Shown here in pieces: positions 21,037 through 32,458 of a DNA stretch of 64,000 nt. Each line of letters begins with the position of its first letter. Position 1 is the first letter of the stretch. This DNA comes from Cryptomeria japonica. Taxonomy: Eukaryota; Streptophyta; Pinopsida; Cupressales; Cupressaceae. Under the pieces are notes generated by a model, which had not been told where the DNA came from, searched no databases, and saw nothing but the letters and a program-made list of their open reading frames with translations. The position numbers were made by a program, and so were the translations under genes. Where the stretch lies: contig NC_081405.1 in the NCBI RefSeq assembly GCF_030272615.1, forward strand, positions 19,054,547-19,118,546, read 5' to 3'.

Positions 21037-21310
21037 AAATAATAATAACATAACCCTAAACCTTAATCTATTTGAACCCTAACCCAAACCTAAACATAAT
21101 TATAACATTAACTATAACTTTAACCGTAGCCTAAACCTTATTTCTAAACCTACATGTTATTGTAACATTATATTTAACTTTGAACCTAATCCAATTTTAA
21201 TTTTAATCATAATTGAATCCTAACCATAAACTTAAATGCAACTCAAACTTTACATTTAACTTTAATCGTAACCCAAATTGAACCCTAAACCTAAACATAA
21301 CTATAACGTT
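21037..21310 (+). repeat. Degenerate telomere-like repeats (AACCCTAAACCTAA)
   Basis: Runs of AACCCTAA, CCTAAACC and TAACTTTAACC resemble the plant telomere unit CCCTAAA in C-rich orientation, but with no strict 7-bp period. Likely an old interstitial array or an AT-rich satellite that looks similar. Confidence 0.5.
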
Positions 21311-21923
21311 AAATGCAATTTTATATAGCTTGGATAAATGACACAAAAGTTGATGATAACAATGACAATGGAAGAAATGAATTAAAATAGAGAAAATATT
21401 ACAACTAAAAGCCCTTCTACATCAAAAGACAATAAACAAGTCATCAAAGGAAAGCAAGCTTACCTAAAAACAAAATAACAATTTACAAGAAAATGAGAAA
21501 GTCACCACCTAAAAGAGTACACAATTTTTTTGAGAAAACAATTGGACATGAATGAAATATCAATGCTTGTCAAACATGATTAATCCCTTTTCTTTTTGTA
21601 GGTAAGCAGTGATTTATATTAATAAAAAAAAATGTTTAAATAACAAAATTACATCTAATAGATTATGCACCATGTGCCAAAAGCTCCTTTGATCAAGAAT
21701 ATATGTAGACTTAAACTATTCAACAAAAAAAATTCTATGACCAAAATATAGAGGACTAAACCCCCAAAAAATGGATAAATGAAAGACTATTAAAGAGACC
21801 ATTGTATAGACTAGAAACTAGATTACATTTCCTCCACAACATATAGTATAGACCATATATTATGGATAAATGAAAGACTATTATAAATTTATTCATCCAA
21901 TCCACATGCCTGGAACGGCCAGC

Positions 21924-22122
21924 CTTAAACCATACACACTAAGCAACACATTAAGCCTAGATAATGTTAGTCAACTCTAAGTGTTTAAGACTTTTAAGCC
22001 TAGAAGTGTATTCTTAGTGTGACCACGCACATTACGCAACATATTAAACCTAGAAAATGTTAGTCACTGAATGTTTAACACTTTTAAGCCTAGAAGTGTA
22101 AGCTTAGTGTGTGTGGTTTAAG
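21924..22122. mobile_element. Small element with 20-bp inverted ends and a tandem-dimer body
   Basis: Left end CTTAAACCATACACACTAAG (21924-21943) matches the reverse complement of the right end (22103-22122) at 19 of 20 positions. Inside are two diverged direct copies of a roughly 95-bp unit, each with CCTAGAwAATGTTAGTCA and TTTTAAGCCTAGAAGTGTA. It codes for nothing. No TSD is evident, so transposition is likely but not proven; an expanded palindromic satellite is the alternative. Confidence 0.6.
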
Positions 22123-24334
22123 TCATTCCGCTTGGAACTAGTTCAACATTTGTGATCTTCTTGAGGAACGAACAACCTTTAGATGCATGAGTACAATGAT
22201 CCATGAGAGAGATTGATTGGAAATTTTCCAGGAAGGTGTGTCATATCACTAGATCATTGAGAAAGCATGAGATATTAGGTGGATCAGGTGTTCCTACCTC
22301 AAAATGAGTTGCCACTAGCATTGTGTCCAAATTGCACACAAAATCAAAATTAATTAGCGTATGTGTCAACACCATCACTTTCCCTTTCGGCTCCCCCAAG
22401 TCCAACTTAGGAAATAAATGAACCATGATGAGATATTCATGTTTACATGGTGTCAATCCTTCACAACTAGGAATTTCACTCAAAAAACCATCTTTATGGC
22501 TTCCAATGTAGTGTCCCTCCTAGACTTATTTTTTGATTTATGCATTGATAGACTTATATAGACTCTTATATGATGTCTTGATTGATGTTTATGACTCTAT
22601 CTATATGATTAGATGCTATGGATGATGACATACATTCTATATTGACATATATTATATGATGACTCTTATGGATGATTGACATGTCTTGGATTATTATGAT
22701 GATGGATTGTATTGCTTATGGTACTTCGATGATATCTTGGCTATGTTAACCCTATTTCATGATCATGATGATTGAGTTGGTGCTATGATGATTGTGATTG
22801 TCTTCTAGTGTATTTGTGATAGGGATGATGTCATACCACTCACTACGAGCACGATATGATGTTGCGATTCTCTATCACTTGCCTAATCATTTATGATGTG
22901 TATATGTTATTGCATATCTTGTCTCATGGTTATTAGTGGTTGCAGGATTGCAGGTACTAGACATCGACTCCACCTGGTCTCACATGTTTGAGCGTGTCTT
23001 ATCCCAATGGCAAGTTGTTGGAGATGGCATAAGTTTCCTTCCTTATACTCTAGGTCTTAGTTGATATCCTAGTCATTCTAGTGTCTTAGTTGAGTTGTCT
23101 TGTGGCGTCTTGCAATGTGTAGTTAGACCCTTGTATCGGGTTGCCTTGTGGCATTGTGAGCATTTGATTATATAACTAATTAATAATTGGTTAACATAGT
23201 TTATTAATGCTAAAATTAATTTATGATATAGCTTGGTGTTGAGTGAAAATTTTGTAAACTTGTAAAGGGTTACAAAAAGAGCATTTCACAACAACACTCA
23301 AGATAATATCTCTCAAAGGGCAAGATACGCTCCCTCCTAATTATAAGGGAAATCTCCCCCTTTCTACTGCAATTATTCTACTTTCATCTACCTACTAACT
23401 TTACACTAATCAAAGGTACAACAACAACTTAGTTCTCTTTTTTCAGAACCGGTTCCATCTAATTCTCTCTTAAGAACAAAATTTTCCCTTAATTTAAATA
23501 ACTTTAAAACTTGCAGTAATATTTAAATTAATTATTTTGGAAAGTAAAGTGTCCATGAAAGAATAAAGTCTCCCATTACTTTCCTTTTTTGAAAATGACC
23601 TAGGGACGGGAACTCACACACTTAAGAGCTCAAAGATTATTTTTATGTATTATAACTCCTATCAACCACTATAACCCAAATATATTGTTAGCTCAAAGAC
23701 TGACATATATATTGAAAGATATTTTACTCTAACTAGATAGTATGTGCATCACAAAGACTTCACTTTCTATCTTTTTAAATTTAACTCGAGGGATAATTTG
23801 CAAAAGCACAAAGATTTGAAACAATATTATCTTAACTAGATCCCAATTATTTAATCTTCAAAGTAACTCAAAGATTACTTGTAAAAATACAAAGTTCTTC
23901 AATATCGATCACCAATAACTTTCACCAACTTTAATCAATTGAGAGAATATGATACTAAATGACATAAGAACATCAATATCACACAAAGTTTGAATGCCAA
24001 GCTTCAATCCTTCTTAATTAAATTGTAAATTCACAAAAAGAACACAAAGTCTCAATTTGTTCTTCACTTGGGCAGAGTTTTGTTGCATAAAATAAAGATG
24101 GAAAAAAAGATCCTTATTACAATAAAAACCCTCATACATATAGGAGAGGGGTGCAACATGAAAATAAGAAAATATAGCTAATTTTATGACTAAGTCAAAA
24201 GAAGAGTTCGATTTGGCTTAGGACTTGTGCACTCAACAGGTGCACAAGAGCAATTACAAAAAGACACTTGAAGTGTCGCTGGATAAAATAGAAAGTCACT
24301 AGAGAATCATGAAAATGAATAAGTGTCACTTTCC
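22123..24334. other. No recognisable gene
   Basis: TATGATG-rich tracts at 22550-22900. From about 23550 to 24060 a loose recurrence of CACAAAGA / CTCAAAGATT appears. An 80-codon minus-strand frame (22241-22483) matches nothing I know. The right part may be flanking sequence of the element that carries the next reading frame. Confidence 0.4.
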
Positions 24335-27300
24335 TTAGGTAGAATTCTTCTTTTGAAATTCCTCAAACTTTTGGAAAGCATGCTTCAAACGAACTCCATC
24401 AAGTCCCTGGGTATTACTGGTGATGATCTTGACTCTAGTAACATAATCCTCTAAATCAATACAACATTTCTTATGCTTCCTCATAATATTATCTAAGAAA
24501 TACAGGATGAATTTAAGGTCAACCAATTTATCAATCAAGGAAAAAGAGAAATCCTCTTTGTCAACTTCAGCAGTTACAAGTAAACTGAATTCTTTAACGA
24601 TCTCATCTACTGGTACCACTTTCCCATCCTGATCAAGAAACACACATGGAATTTATGAAATCTTTGTAACAATGTCTTCCTTCTTGTCAACACATTCCTT
24701 TAAAGCCTTCCTCATATCCTTGACTAGATGCTCAAGAATGTTCATTTCATGTTCCAAGGCATCTCGTTGCTCACGTACATGTGTCGTGAAGGAATGACAA
24801 TATTCTGTATGAGTTCATCAGGATCATAATCTTCAAATTTCAACCAAGCCTCAAAGTCTCTTTCTTGAGTTTCAAGCTCCTGGGAGAAGACCTCTATAGT
24901 TCTATATATCTTTGTCTTGACAGTATCAAGGTTACTGACAATGGTACTAGTTGAACCTATGAATTGTGTGCCTTGACACAAAATACGATCCATCCATTCT
25001 GCTATAGCTCTACCATGAGATGATGCTTGCTCAGCTCTTTTAACAACCTGCTCATCCAGGGAAGAAGTTATTAGTTCAAGAGTCTCAGAAGACTTATTTA
25101 CCTTGATCAAGGTCGAAGTGAGTTTCTAAATCCTTGCTTTGAGTTGATCTTTCTTAACCTTGTCTTTGTCATATCTGGCAACAAGAGCTTCCAAAGCTAA
25201 TATTGCATCACCTGAAGCACAATCATGAGTCTTTTTTCCCAACTCAACCCTTTGAATAGTATAATCAGTATCCTATACTTGACCAATAATTGCTTCTTGG
25301 GGAGGAACAACAACCTCAACATACTTTTTCTTATCCTTATTGACCTAAACTCTTGACAGAGTCTTAGCTTTCTTGGTAGTTTTGGATTTAATAGGAATAA
25401 GTTGACTGAAATCAAAATCTTCGGGGGAAACAACTTGCTTCTTCCTTTTCGGGGCATTAGAAAACAACCAAGGTGGTAAGGTAGAATCATCTTCCCCACC
25501 AACTACCACATCCTAGGAAGGATTGATAGAGTCCTGAACAGTTGTAGTCACAAAAGGATAAGCTATGGTGATCACATAGGTGGGATTTTATAATTAAGAT
25601 TCATTTGACCTAGGAGTCATCTCATTGATGAACTTATCAAATTTGTCTAATATAGATGTAGACACTCCAGACAACATGGGCAAAGTCAAGAAAACATTCT
25701 CAATATTATCACGGGGTGTGTCTAGGGCTGACTCACTAGCACTTGTGGAAGATACATGAATAATAATCGATGAAACCACACTTGCAAATATCAGACACTC
25801 AGGATCAGAAGTAGAGACAATAACTTGCAATGTAGATGTAGGAGAAGATACCTGGAGTAAAGGTTCATCTGTTTGTGGCAACTCTTCTACATTCAACTCA
25901 TCTTGTTCCTGATCACCCTCCTATTCATTAACTAACTCTTCATCAGGAAGTTCACCCTCCTCCTGCTCATTTGGTGCATCCAATTTTGATATCTCCTAAA
26001 CATTAGAACTTGAAGGTTCTCCTTGAGATTTACCTTTCTTGGATCCAACTGTGAATTTCAATTTAGGAGCTTTCACTGGAACCACAACATCCCATTTGTT
26101 CTTGGTTCTAATCTCAAATCTCTTTCCCATTGGGCAAGTAGTGTCATCATTAGAAATAGAGGAGAAAGGTTTTAGGTGAACACCATGCAAAGATAACCAA
26201 ATATTAGTATTTGTGAGAATACTCTGAAAACATTCTCTAATGGAAATATACTCCTTTTGTGACCATTGAATAAGAGGCAAAGGAGTAGAAGAAACCATGT
26301 TCTTTTCATATAAAGGATCCAAGATAGCACCATCCTCTTCTAGATCATCAAGAACATCAACAATACCAAAGTTCTCAATTTGATCAACTGTCAAGCGACA
26401 ATAATCAAGTTTCCTTATATCATGCTCAGATCTACAATCAACCCAAACATCTTCGATCTGATGAACATGAAAATAGGCCTTCTTCAGTTTGTTTCTCATA
26501 CCCCTATAGTCAAAATCCTTCTTGGCTTTGAAGAATCTCATAGTGACTCTTCTCATCTCATCCTCCATGGCTCTAGCCTTGAAAATATAATCGATAGAAT
26601 ATCTTCCAATGGAGATAAAGAATTTCAAACCTATCTTATGAGAACTAGATTGGGACTCATGTATCACATTCATCTAACAAGAAAGCTCCATTAGCACAAT
26701 TTTGTGAGAAGGATATCTAGTGAGCATGAAGGGCTCACCAGTGAAACATCCAACCCTAATATAGGTAAAAGTTGGAACCTGAAGAAACATGCATCCATAT
26801 TGATTAACAACTTCCCATGTGTGATCAAACACCCTCTTATTATATAGATTTTTATCCATAATAACCATATAATAACCAAAGAAGGAATCATTGACTCTTT
26901 GGAAATGACTATGACTTTCTTTCAAGACCAACTAGGTATAGTATTCATATACCTCAACTTGTCTTATGTCACCAGTAGTAGTTAAGCCAGGAAAGTGTCT
27001 CATTGAAGTTGCAGAGTACACCAAGTAAGAAGTCATATATAACCTAAGAGTAGTAGGAAACTTGGCGAGCTGCTCATAGATGGCATCACTGATTTGCTTT
27101 CCCCAAAATATCTTCTCTTTATTTTGTCTGATCACATGGATGTATTGATACATCCGCTTATAGAAAGTATTAGAAGTGGGAAGTCCTTTAACTCTACTCA
27201 AAAGAGTTATCAAGTCATTGACTTCTTCAATGAAGTCACACTTGGGATGAGTTTCCGACCATCTGGCAATAGTTGGCCTTGGAGTTTTAAGCCAATTGTC

Positions 27301-27720
27301 ATTAATATTACGCCTATACTTGTCAGAATTTCTATCAAAGTAAGCTACAACTGATTGCGTAGTGATATCTGAATATCTCTCAATACTCGTGCATTTGAAC
27401 ACTAAATCAAAGAACTCTTCCTCAATCCTGATTAACTTCTTTCCAGATTCATCTTTCACGCTTCTTCTTTCAGGATCAAAATGCTTCGCCAATACCATCA
27501 TAAATTCATGATCTTGCGCTAACATGGGAAAAGTTGCAACTAAGTGTATACCACTATTGATAACTGCTTCCATATCCCAATATGAAGGTGGTTTCTTGAT
27601 TCTTTTGAGCAATTATTCTAGGTCAATATGACCTATCTCTGTGTCTCTAATATGATCGATATTAGAAGTAACTGAAGAAGAAGGAAAAACCGGATGTAGG
27701 TCTTTCTTCTTGAATCCCAT
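24335..27720 (-). pseudogene. Broken large unrecognised reading frame, probably element-borne
   Basis: A minus-strand coding remnant that can be followed in largely one frame over about 3.4 kb, with somewhat under ten breaks. The N-terminal third looks globular and helical (FPMLAQDHEFMMVLAKHFDP, YDKYRR-like charged stretches). The middle is acidic and Ser/Thr-rich and looks disordered. The C-terminal third is charged and coiled-coil-like. I recognise no catalytic motif, no Cys/His knuckle and no transposase triad. Its setting between repeats suggests an extra frame of a large retroelement or an unclassified transposon. A decayed host gene cannot be excluded. The likely start is the ATG at 27720. 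Confidence 0.4.
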
Positions 27721-27866
27721 CCCTCTTTTGTTTGGAGATATCTATGTCATTATTATGATAACAATATTGAGAGAAAAATAAATTCATTAGTATCAACATG
27801 ATACACTTGCTCAATTCATTTTTGTTCATATAATTTGAGGAAGTTCTGACAATAGTACATTTGAGA

Positions 27867-28274
27867 TGTCCAAGGTGTTGTGTTCTATTGGTTAAAGAAT
27901 TGAGTTCTCATTGTGGAGATCAAAGTTCAAATCCCAAAGGGACATCTAATATGGAATTCAAATTTGTGACTCTTACTCTTCCACAATTGGCTTCTAGGTG
28001 GTTTCTAATAAGTGGATTCTAATTGGTGACTCTTGGTCTTCCATAGGTTGATTCTAGTGTGGTTGCTTGAAATGAGCTAATGGTGGTTTCTAATAAGTGG
28101 ATTCTAATTTGTGACTCTTGGTCTTCCACAGGTTGATTCTAGTGTGGTTTCTCGAAATGAGCTAGTATTAGTGTCATGGTTGTGGTTGCTTGATATGAAC
28201 AAATATTGGTGTCATGTAATGGTCTCAAGTTGATGCTCGCATGAGCAAAATATTTGTAAATGATCTGGAATATA
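27867..28274 (+). mobile_element. SINE-like insert, 408 bp, with 16-bp TSD
   Basis: A perfect 16-bp direct repeat, AATAGTACATTTGAGA, flanks it at 27851-27866 and 28275-28290. The head is tRNA-like on the plus strand (A-box-like TTCTATTGGTTAAAG, B box AAGTTCAAATCCC at about 27926-27938). The body contains an 85-bp tandem duplication (units starting at about 28001 and 28086). There is no long A tail; the end is ATATA. It is long for a SINE because of the internal duplication. Confidence 0.75.
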
Positions 28275-28290
28275 AATAGTACATTTGAGA

Positions 28291-28489
28291 CAATTAGGTT
28301 TTCCAAAAACCTATTTTTGATAACTTGATATTTCCAAAGTAAATGGAATGAAAAATTACCGTTTATGTGTGTGCAAAAATCAAACAAAAACATTTGAAAT
28401 AATTCATTTATAAAAGTGTAGAAGGAAAAATGTAATTAGAGTGAACATTAAAAATAATCTAATTACACTTAGAAAAATCCTAAAAACAA
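28291..28489. other. Short AT-rich spacer
   Basis: No feature recognised between the SINE-like insert and the palindrome arrays. Confidence 0.4.
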
Positions 28490-29040
28490 GTGTAATTCGG
28501 GTTCATACACCTAAAATACACATGTTAAAGAAAAAGCACCAAAGTGTTCGTCGGGTCTATAGACTTGCCATACACAAAAAAATTGCATGAAAACCATATA
28601 ACGCAGGGAGGGTTTATAAGCCCGCATTGCACTTTAAAATATTTTGAAATAGTGTCGGGCGGGGTCATAGACCCGACATACACCATTTCGTGGTGTATAG
28701 CAGGTCTACGGCCTCGCCAAACACCACTTGGGTATTGCTAATAAAACTAGGGCACAATGGGGTGTTGATCGGAGTCTCCGACTTGTCATACACCACACTG
28801 TGGTGTATGGCCAACACTACAATAAAAATGCAAGATAGAAACAATGTGGCCAGTCAACGACCCACCACACACCACACTGTGGTGTGTGATGGGTCGTCGA
28901 CCCTCCACAACTCCACAGCGGCATAAATACAGTGTGCAGATAATACTAGGTGTTGTGACAAGGTCGCAGACTCGCCATAAACCAATCAATGGTGCATGGC
29001 AGGTTTACGGCCCCGTCACGACACCACTGTGAATTAAATC
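28490..29040. repeat. Array of palindromic units, type 1
   Basis: About six irregular units of 60-100 bp. Each combines a palindrome around GGGTCTATAGACCC with a second one around TACACCAC...GTGGTGTA. Clear examples lie at 28654-28700, 28780-28812 and 28859-28896; the last is a 38-nt near-perfect palindrome. The loops differ while the arms are kept, so the pairing itself seems preserved. Confidence 0.75.
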
Positions 29041-29330
29041 AATGAATCAAATAAAACCCAACTCAGATCAAAGATCCGACAGGGTGAAAAGCTATGAAGA
29101 ATGATTTGATAACATATAAATTCATGAAAAAGGGTTATAAAAATCCTAAATCGAAGGAAAGAAATTCATACTCAAAAATGGAAGTTGAGAATCCTTCTCC
29201 TTCCAGCCACAAATTCGATGTTAGAGGGATTAAAATGAAGATCAAGGAGATAATTTAGCCTGTAAAAGAGGAAAATAGATTCCTAATTCAACGCTTCAAA
29301 AATTAAACAAATAACTCAAAGTGTATTAAA

Positions 29331-29626
29331 TAAGTGCAATTTGAGTTTATGAACTCGATTTGCACCTATGAAGTGTAATTCGGGTCTATAGACCCGAATT
29401 ACACCTAAAAGGTGAAATTAGCCAAAAGAGGTGTAAATCGAGTCTACGGACCTGAATTACACCTAGAAGGTGAAACTTGGTGTAAATCGAGTCTACGAAC
29501 CTGAATTACACCTAGAAGGTGAAACTTGGTGTAAATCGAGTTTACGAACCCGAATTACACCTAAATGTTGAAACTTGGTGTAAATCGATTTTACGGACCC
29601 GAATTACACCTAAATTGTGAAATTTT
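29331..29626. repeat. Array of palindromic units, type 2 (49-bp period)
   Basis: Four units with an exact 49-bp period begin at 29431, 29480, 29529 and 29578. They are preceded by a 32-bp perfect palindrome at 29373-29404 (centre GGGTCTATAGACCC, arms GTGTAATTC / GAATTACAC) and an imperfect one at 29334-29365. Each 49-bp unit is a decayed version of the same hairpin plus a spacer CTAGAAGGTGAAACTTG. The core is shared with the type 1 array. Confidence 0.85.
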
Positions 29627-30908
29627 CACAATTAACGAAAATGGGGTAAAACAAGGAAAAACACACTTTCGACTACACAAAACATCTCAAAAAGCAAACC
29701 ATAGAGTAGGCAAAACCCACAAACAAGTAAAATTTTGTGGGGTACCCTCATTTTCGCTAATGCTAAAAATGAGGATAACACTTTGTTATTTAATTAATAT
29801 TTGGATAATTTATTATTGAGATTTAATATTTATTTGTATTGTTTGATTATAGTTTTATAAGCCTTGGGTATTTATTTATTCAATTATTTTATATGGTTTG
29901 TGATATTATATTTAATTGTGCTATTTATTTTATATTGACCTTGGTTTACTTGATTGTTGGGCTTTTGTATTTTATTTTGCCTATGAGGTTATTTTATTAA
30001 ATGACTTTGATTTATTATTTCTTTGTTACTACACGGTTAATTGATATAATATATATTTACTACCTACCCTTTTATTTTATTGGCTAATTTGGTGGGGGTA
30101 AGTAAAATATATATATTATAATATTTACCTCGAAACTATGCATGGTAGGTAAAAAATATAGTTTATTGGAATATTTTGATTGGTTGAAATCTTTCTATAG
30201 TTTTGGTTGCAATTTTTATTTATTAGCTTTCTCTATGCATTGGCAGGGTTGGCTTCTCGGTGAATTTTGAATTTTGCTGGAGATTTTGGCTTGGATTGTT
30301 GGTTTGTTGAAGTTCTCTTGATTGGATTTGAAGATTGCCTGACTGGAATTGTTGGATTAGGACTTGCTCTTCTTCAGATTTCCTTGTCATTACTCTACTT
30401 TTTCTAGTTTGGATCTTTGCCTTCATCTTGCATTTTGATTTAAGATGAATTGTTTTCTTCGTGCCTATTGAAAGACTGTTTGCAGGGGGAAATAATAATG
30501 TTTATAGTTTCTATTACAAATAATGGGGGTTTTTAAATGGATATAAATATATATGAGTATTACTGGTGAAATTTGTATATGGGAGAGTTGTTGTGAAATG
30601 ACAATTATGCATTCTCTGTGTATGTTGTCTCTTTCATTTCCTTCCTTGTGGACTTGTTGAGTCCTTTTTTGATCTTCTTATATGGTGTATAAGTCCTCTT
30701 TCTGCCTTATCATATCTCTTGGTGTTATCTTTTGAGTTCTGGGCAAGTGTGTATGTTGGTGTGTAGGAGGTGTTGGGAAATGATGTTAAATTTCCTTTGT
30801 CTGAATTTTTTGTCCTATTTATGTGTTTATTGGGCTTTATTTTGGCCTCTCGCACCTTCTGGGAGTTTCTTGTGTCCATTTTGTGAGCTTATATGCAATT
30901 CTGGGTAG
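29627..30908. other. AT-rich DNA, no gene recognised
   Basis: Includes inverted ACTACCTACC / GGTAGGTA motifs with AT runs near 30045-30170. Short frames on both strands have no recognisable product. It ends at the TSD of the outer copia element. Confidence 0.45.
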
Positions 30909-30913
30909 ATAGT

Positions 30914-32387
30914 TGTTGGCATATGTGCAGAGTTTGATGACATGATAGTTTTGTATGTTGTTATTGATGTCAACATGCTGAAGTATGAACCAGTATATTG
31001 AAGTAAGTGATCTGGCAAGTGAACCAGTATGATGGTACAAGTGAAGCAGTATGATGAAGTGTGAACCGGTATGATGGAATGAACCAATATATGCAGAAAG
31101 TGAACCGGTATGTGAACCGGTATATGGAAAGTTTGTATCGAGATTTCTGGTTGATGCATTCCAAGTCTGTGTGATTCGACCGACGACATCCTGTGATGAG
31201 TTAGCATTGAAATGAAGATGAGATCGCGTTGCCACATCAGCCTCGTGCACGTGAAGAATCTTCTTGAGGATCTTACATGAAGAAGATTGATTCTATCCAC
31301 CTCGGGAATGTGCAAAATCTCAGTAAACGGTGGAGAGTGTGTGATGGGTTATCAACTTCCAAAAGCGGTGAAGAACGGATGATGGAGAACATCTTGAGAT
31401 TTGTTCAAGATTGTTTTACCCCATGAAATGTGATTAAACGGTCAGGATTGGACCGACTATATTGTTAACCTAGATGCTTAGGGTTTTAGGTTTTGGCTAC
31501 CGACCTAATTGTTGTCTATAAGGTCGATGATGATTCTCATTTGAGATTGTTGGCAAATGTTATGTGTGTATCCAAGTGAAGAGATATGTGATTCTTGCCA
31601 GATGAGAGAAGTGAGTAGATACCTGTAGAGTGTATTGCAGATGTAAAGGAACTGAAGTGGATCTGCCTTGGCATTAAGTGTTGTTATCAGATCAGTATAT
31701 TACCTGTTGACTTCTAACCATTTCAGCAGTTGGAAAATCCCTTTACTGGGTAGCTTTAACAGACTTGTTGTAAATCCTTTAACAGGGTGACTCAAAATCA
31801 TTGAGTTCTTCAAATCCTCATGCGAGGTAACCTTTAACAGGGTTTTAACCTTTAACCAGGTATTTAGCCATCCCTTAAACGGGTCATCCCTAGCAAGATC
31901 GGTTCTTAGCAGAACCTATTGTAAAGTCTTTAGCCAGACTAGGCTCCTAACAGAGCGGACTTCAGAAGAGTTCAAGAACAACTTGTGGGTATTCGTCCCC
32001 ACTGTGGTTTTTCCCAGTTGGGTTTCCGCGTGAAAAATCAGTGTGTTATGTGTGATGCTTTTTCATGTGATGTCTTAGTGTTTTCTGTTAAGCGGTAAAG
32101 CATGTTGATCCAGTGGTCATTATATTTCTAATATATTACTTGTTTAAGCATATGGGTGAAGTGGAGATGAGATATTAGGTTTTGTGAAGATCTAAGTGTT
32201 ACCGGTTTATGACTTTTACAGTCACTATGTTTTACCAGTATTGCCTTGATTTAGATCGGCGATGTTGTTTACCGGTTAGTGTAGTCTTTGATGTTTAAGT
32301 TGTTAAAGAAGTTTTTGTCTATACTGATTCACCCCCCCCCCCCCTCTCAGTATCTATTGAGTATTTACTGTTCATCATTATTCATCA
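30914..32387 (+). repeat. 5' LTR of the outer copia element
   Basis: 1474 bp, TGTTGGCATA to ATTCATCA. U3 holds repeated GAACCGGTAT / GAACCAGTAT units (31000-31120). The R/U5 part holds repeated CCTTTAACNGGGT units (31740-31900). A run of C's lies just before CTCAGTATC near the end; its length differs between the four LTRs of this family. Confidence 0.92.
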
Positions 32388-32458
32388 ATTGGTATCAGAG
32401 CGTCCTCCAGGTCCTCTGTGTTATAAGCTTAACCACTTGAGGAAAAGATCCTATTCTA

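Noticed and set aside
29373-29626. Regular 49-bp repeats resembling a CRISPR array
   Set aside because: Units are contiguous and similar throughout, with no unique spacers, in a plant nuclear setting without cas genes. This is a palindromic tandem repeat.
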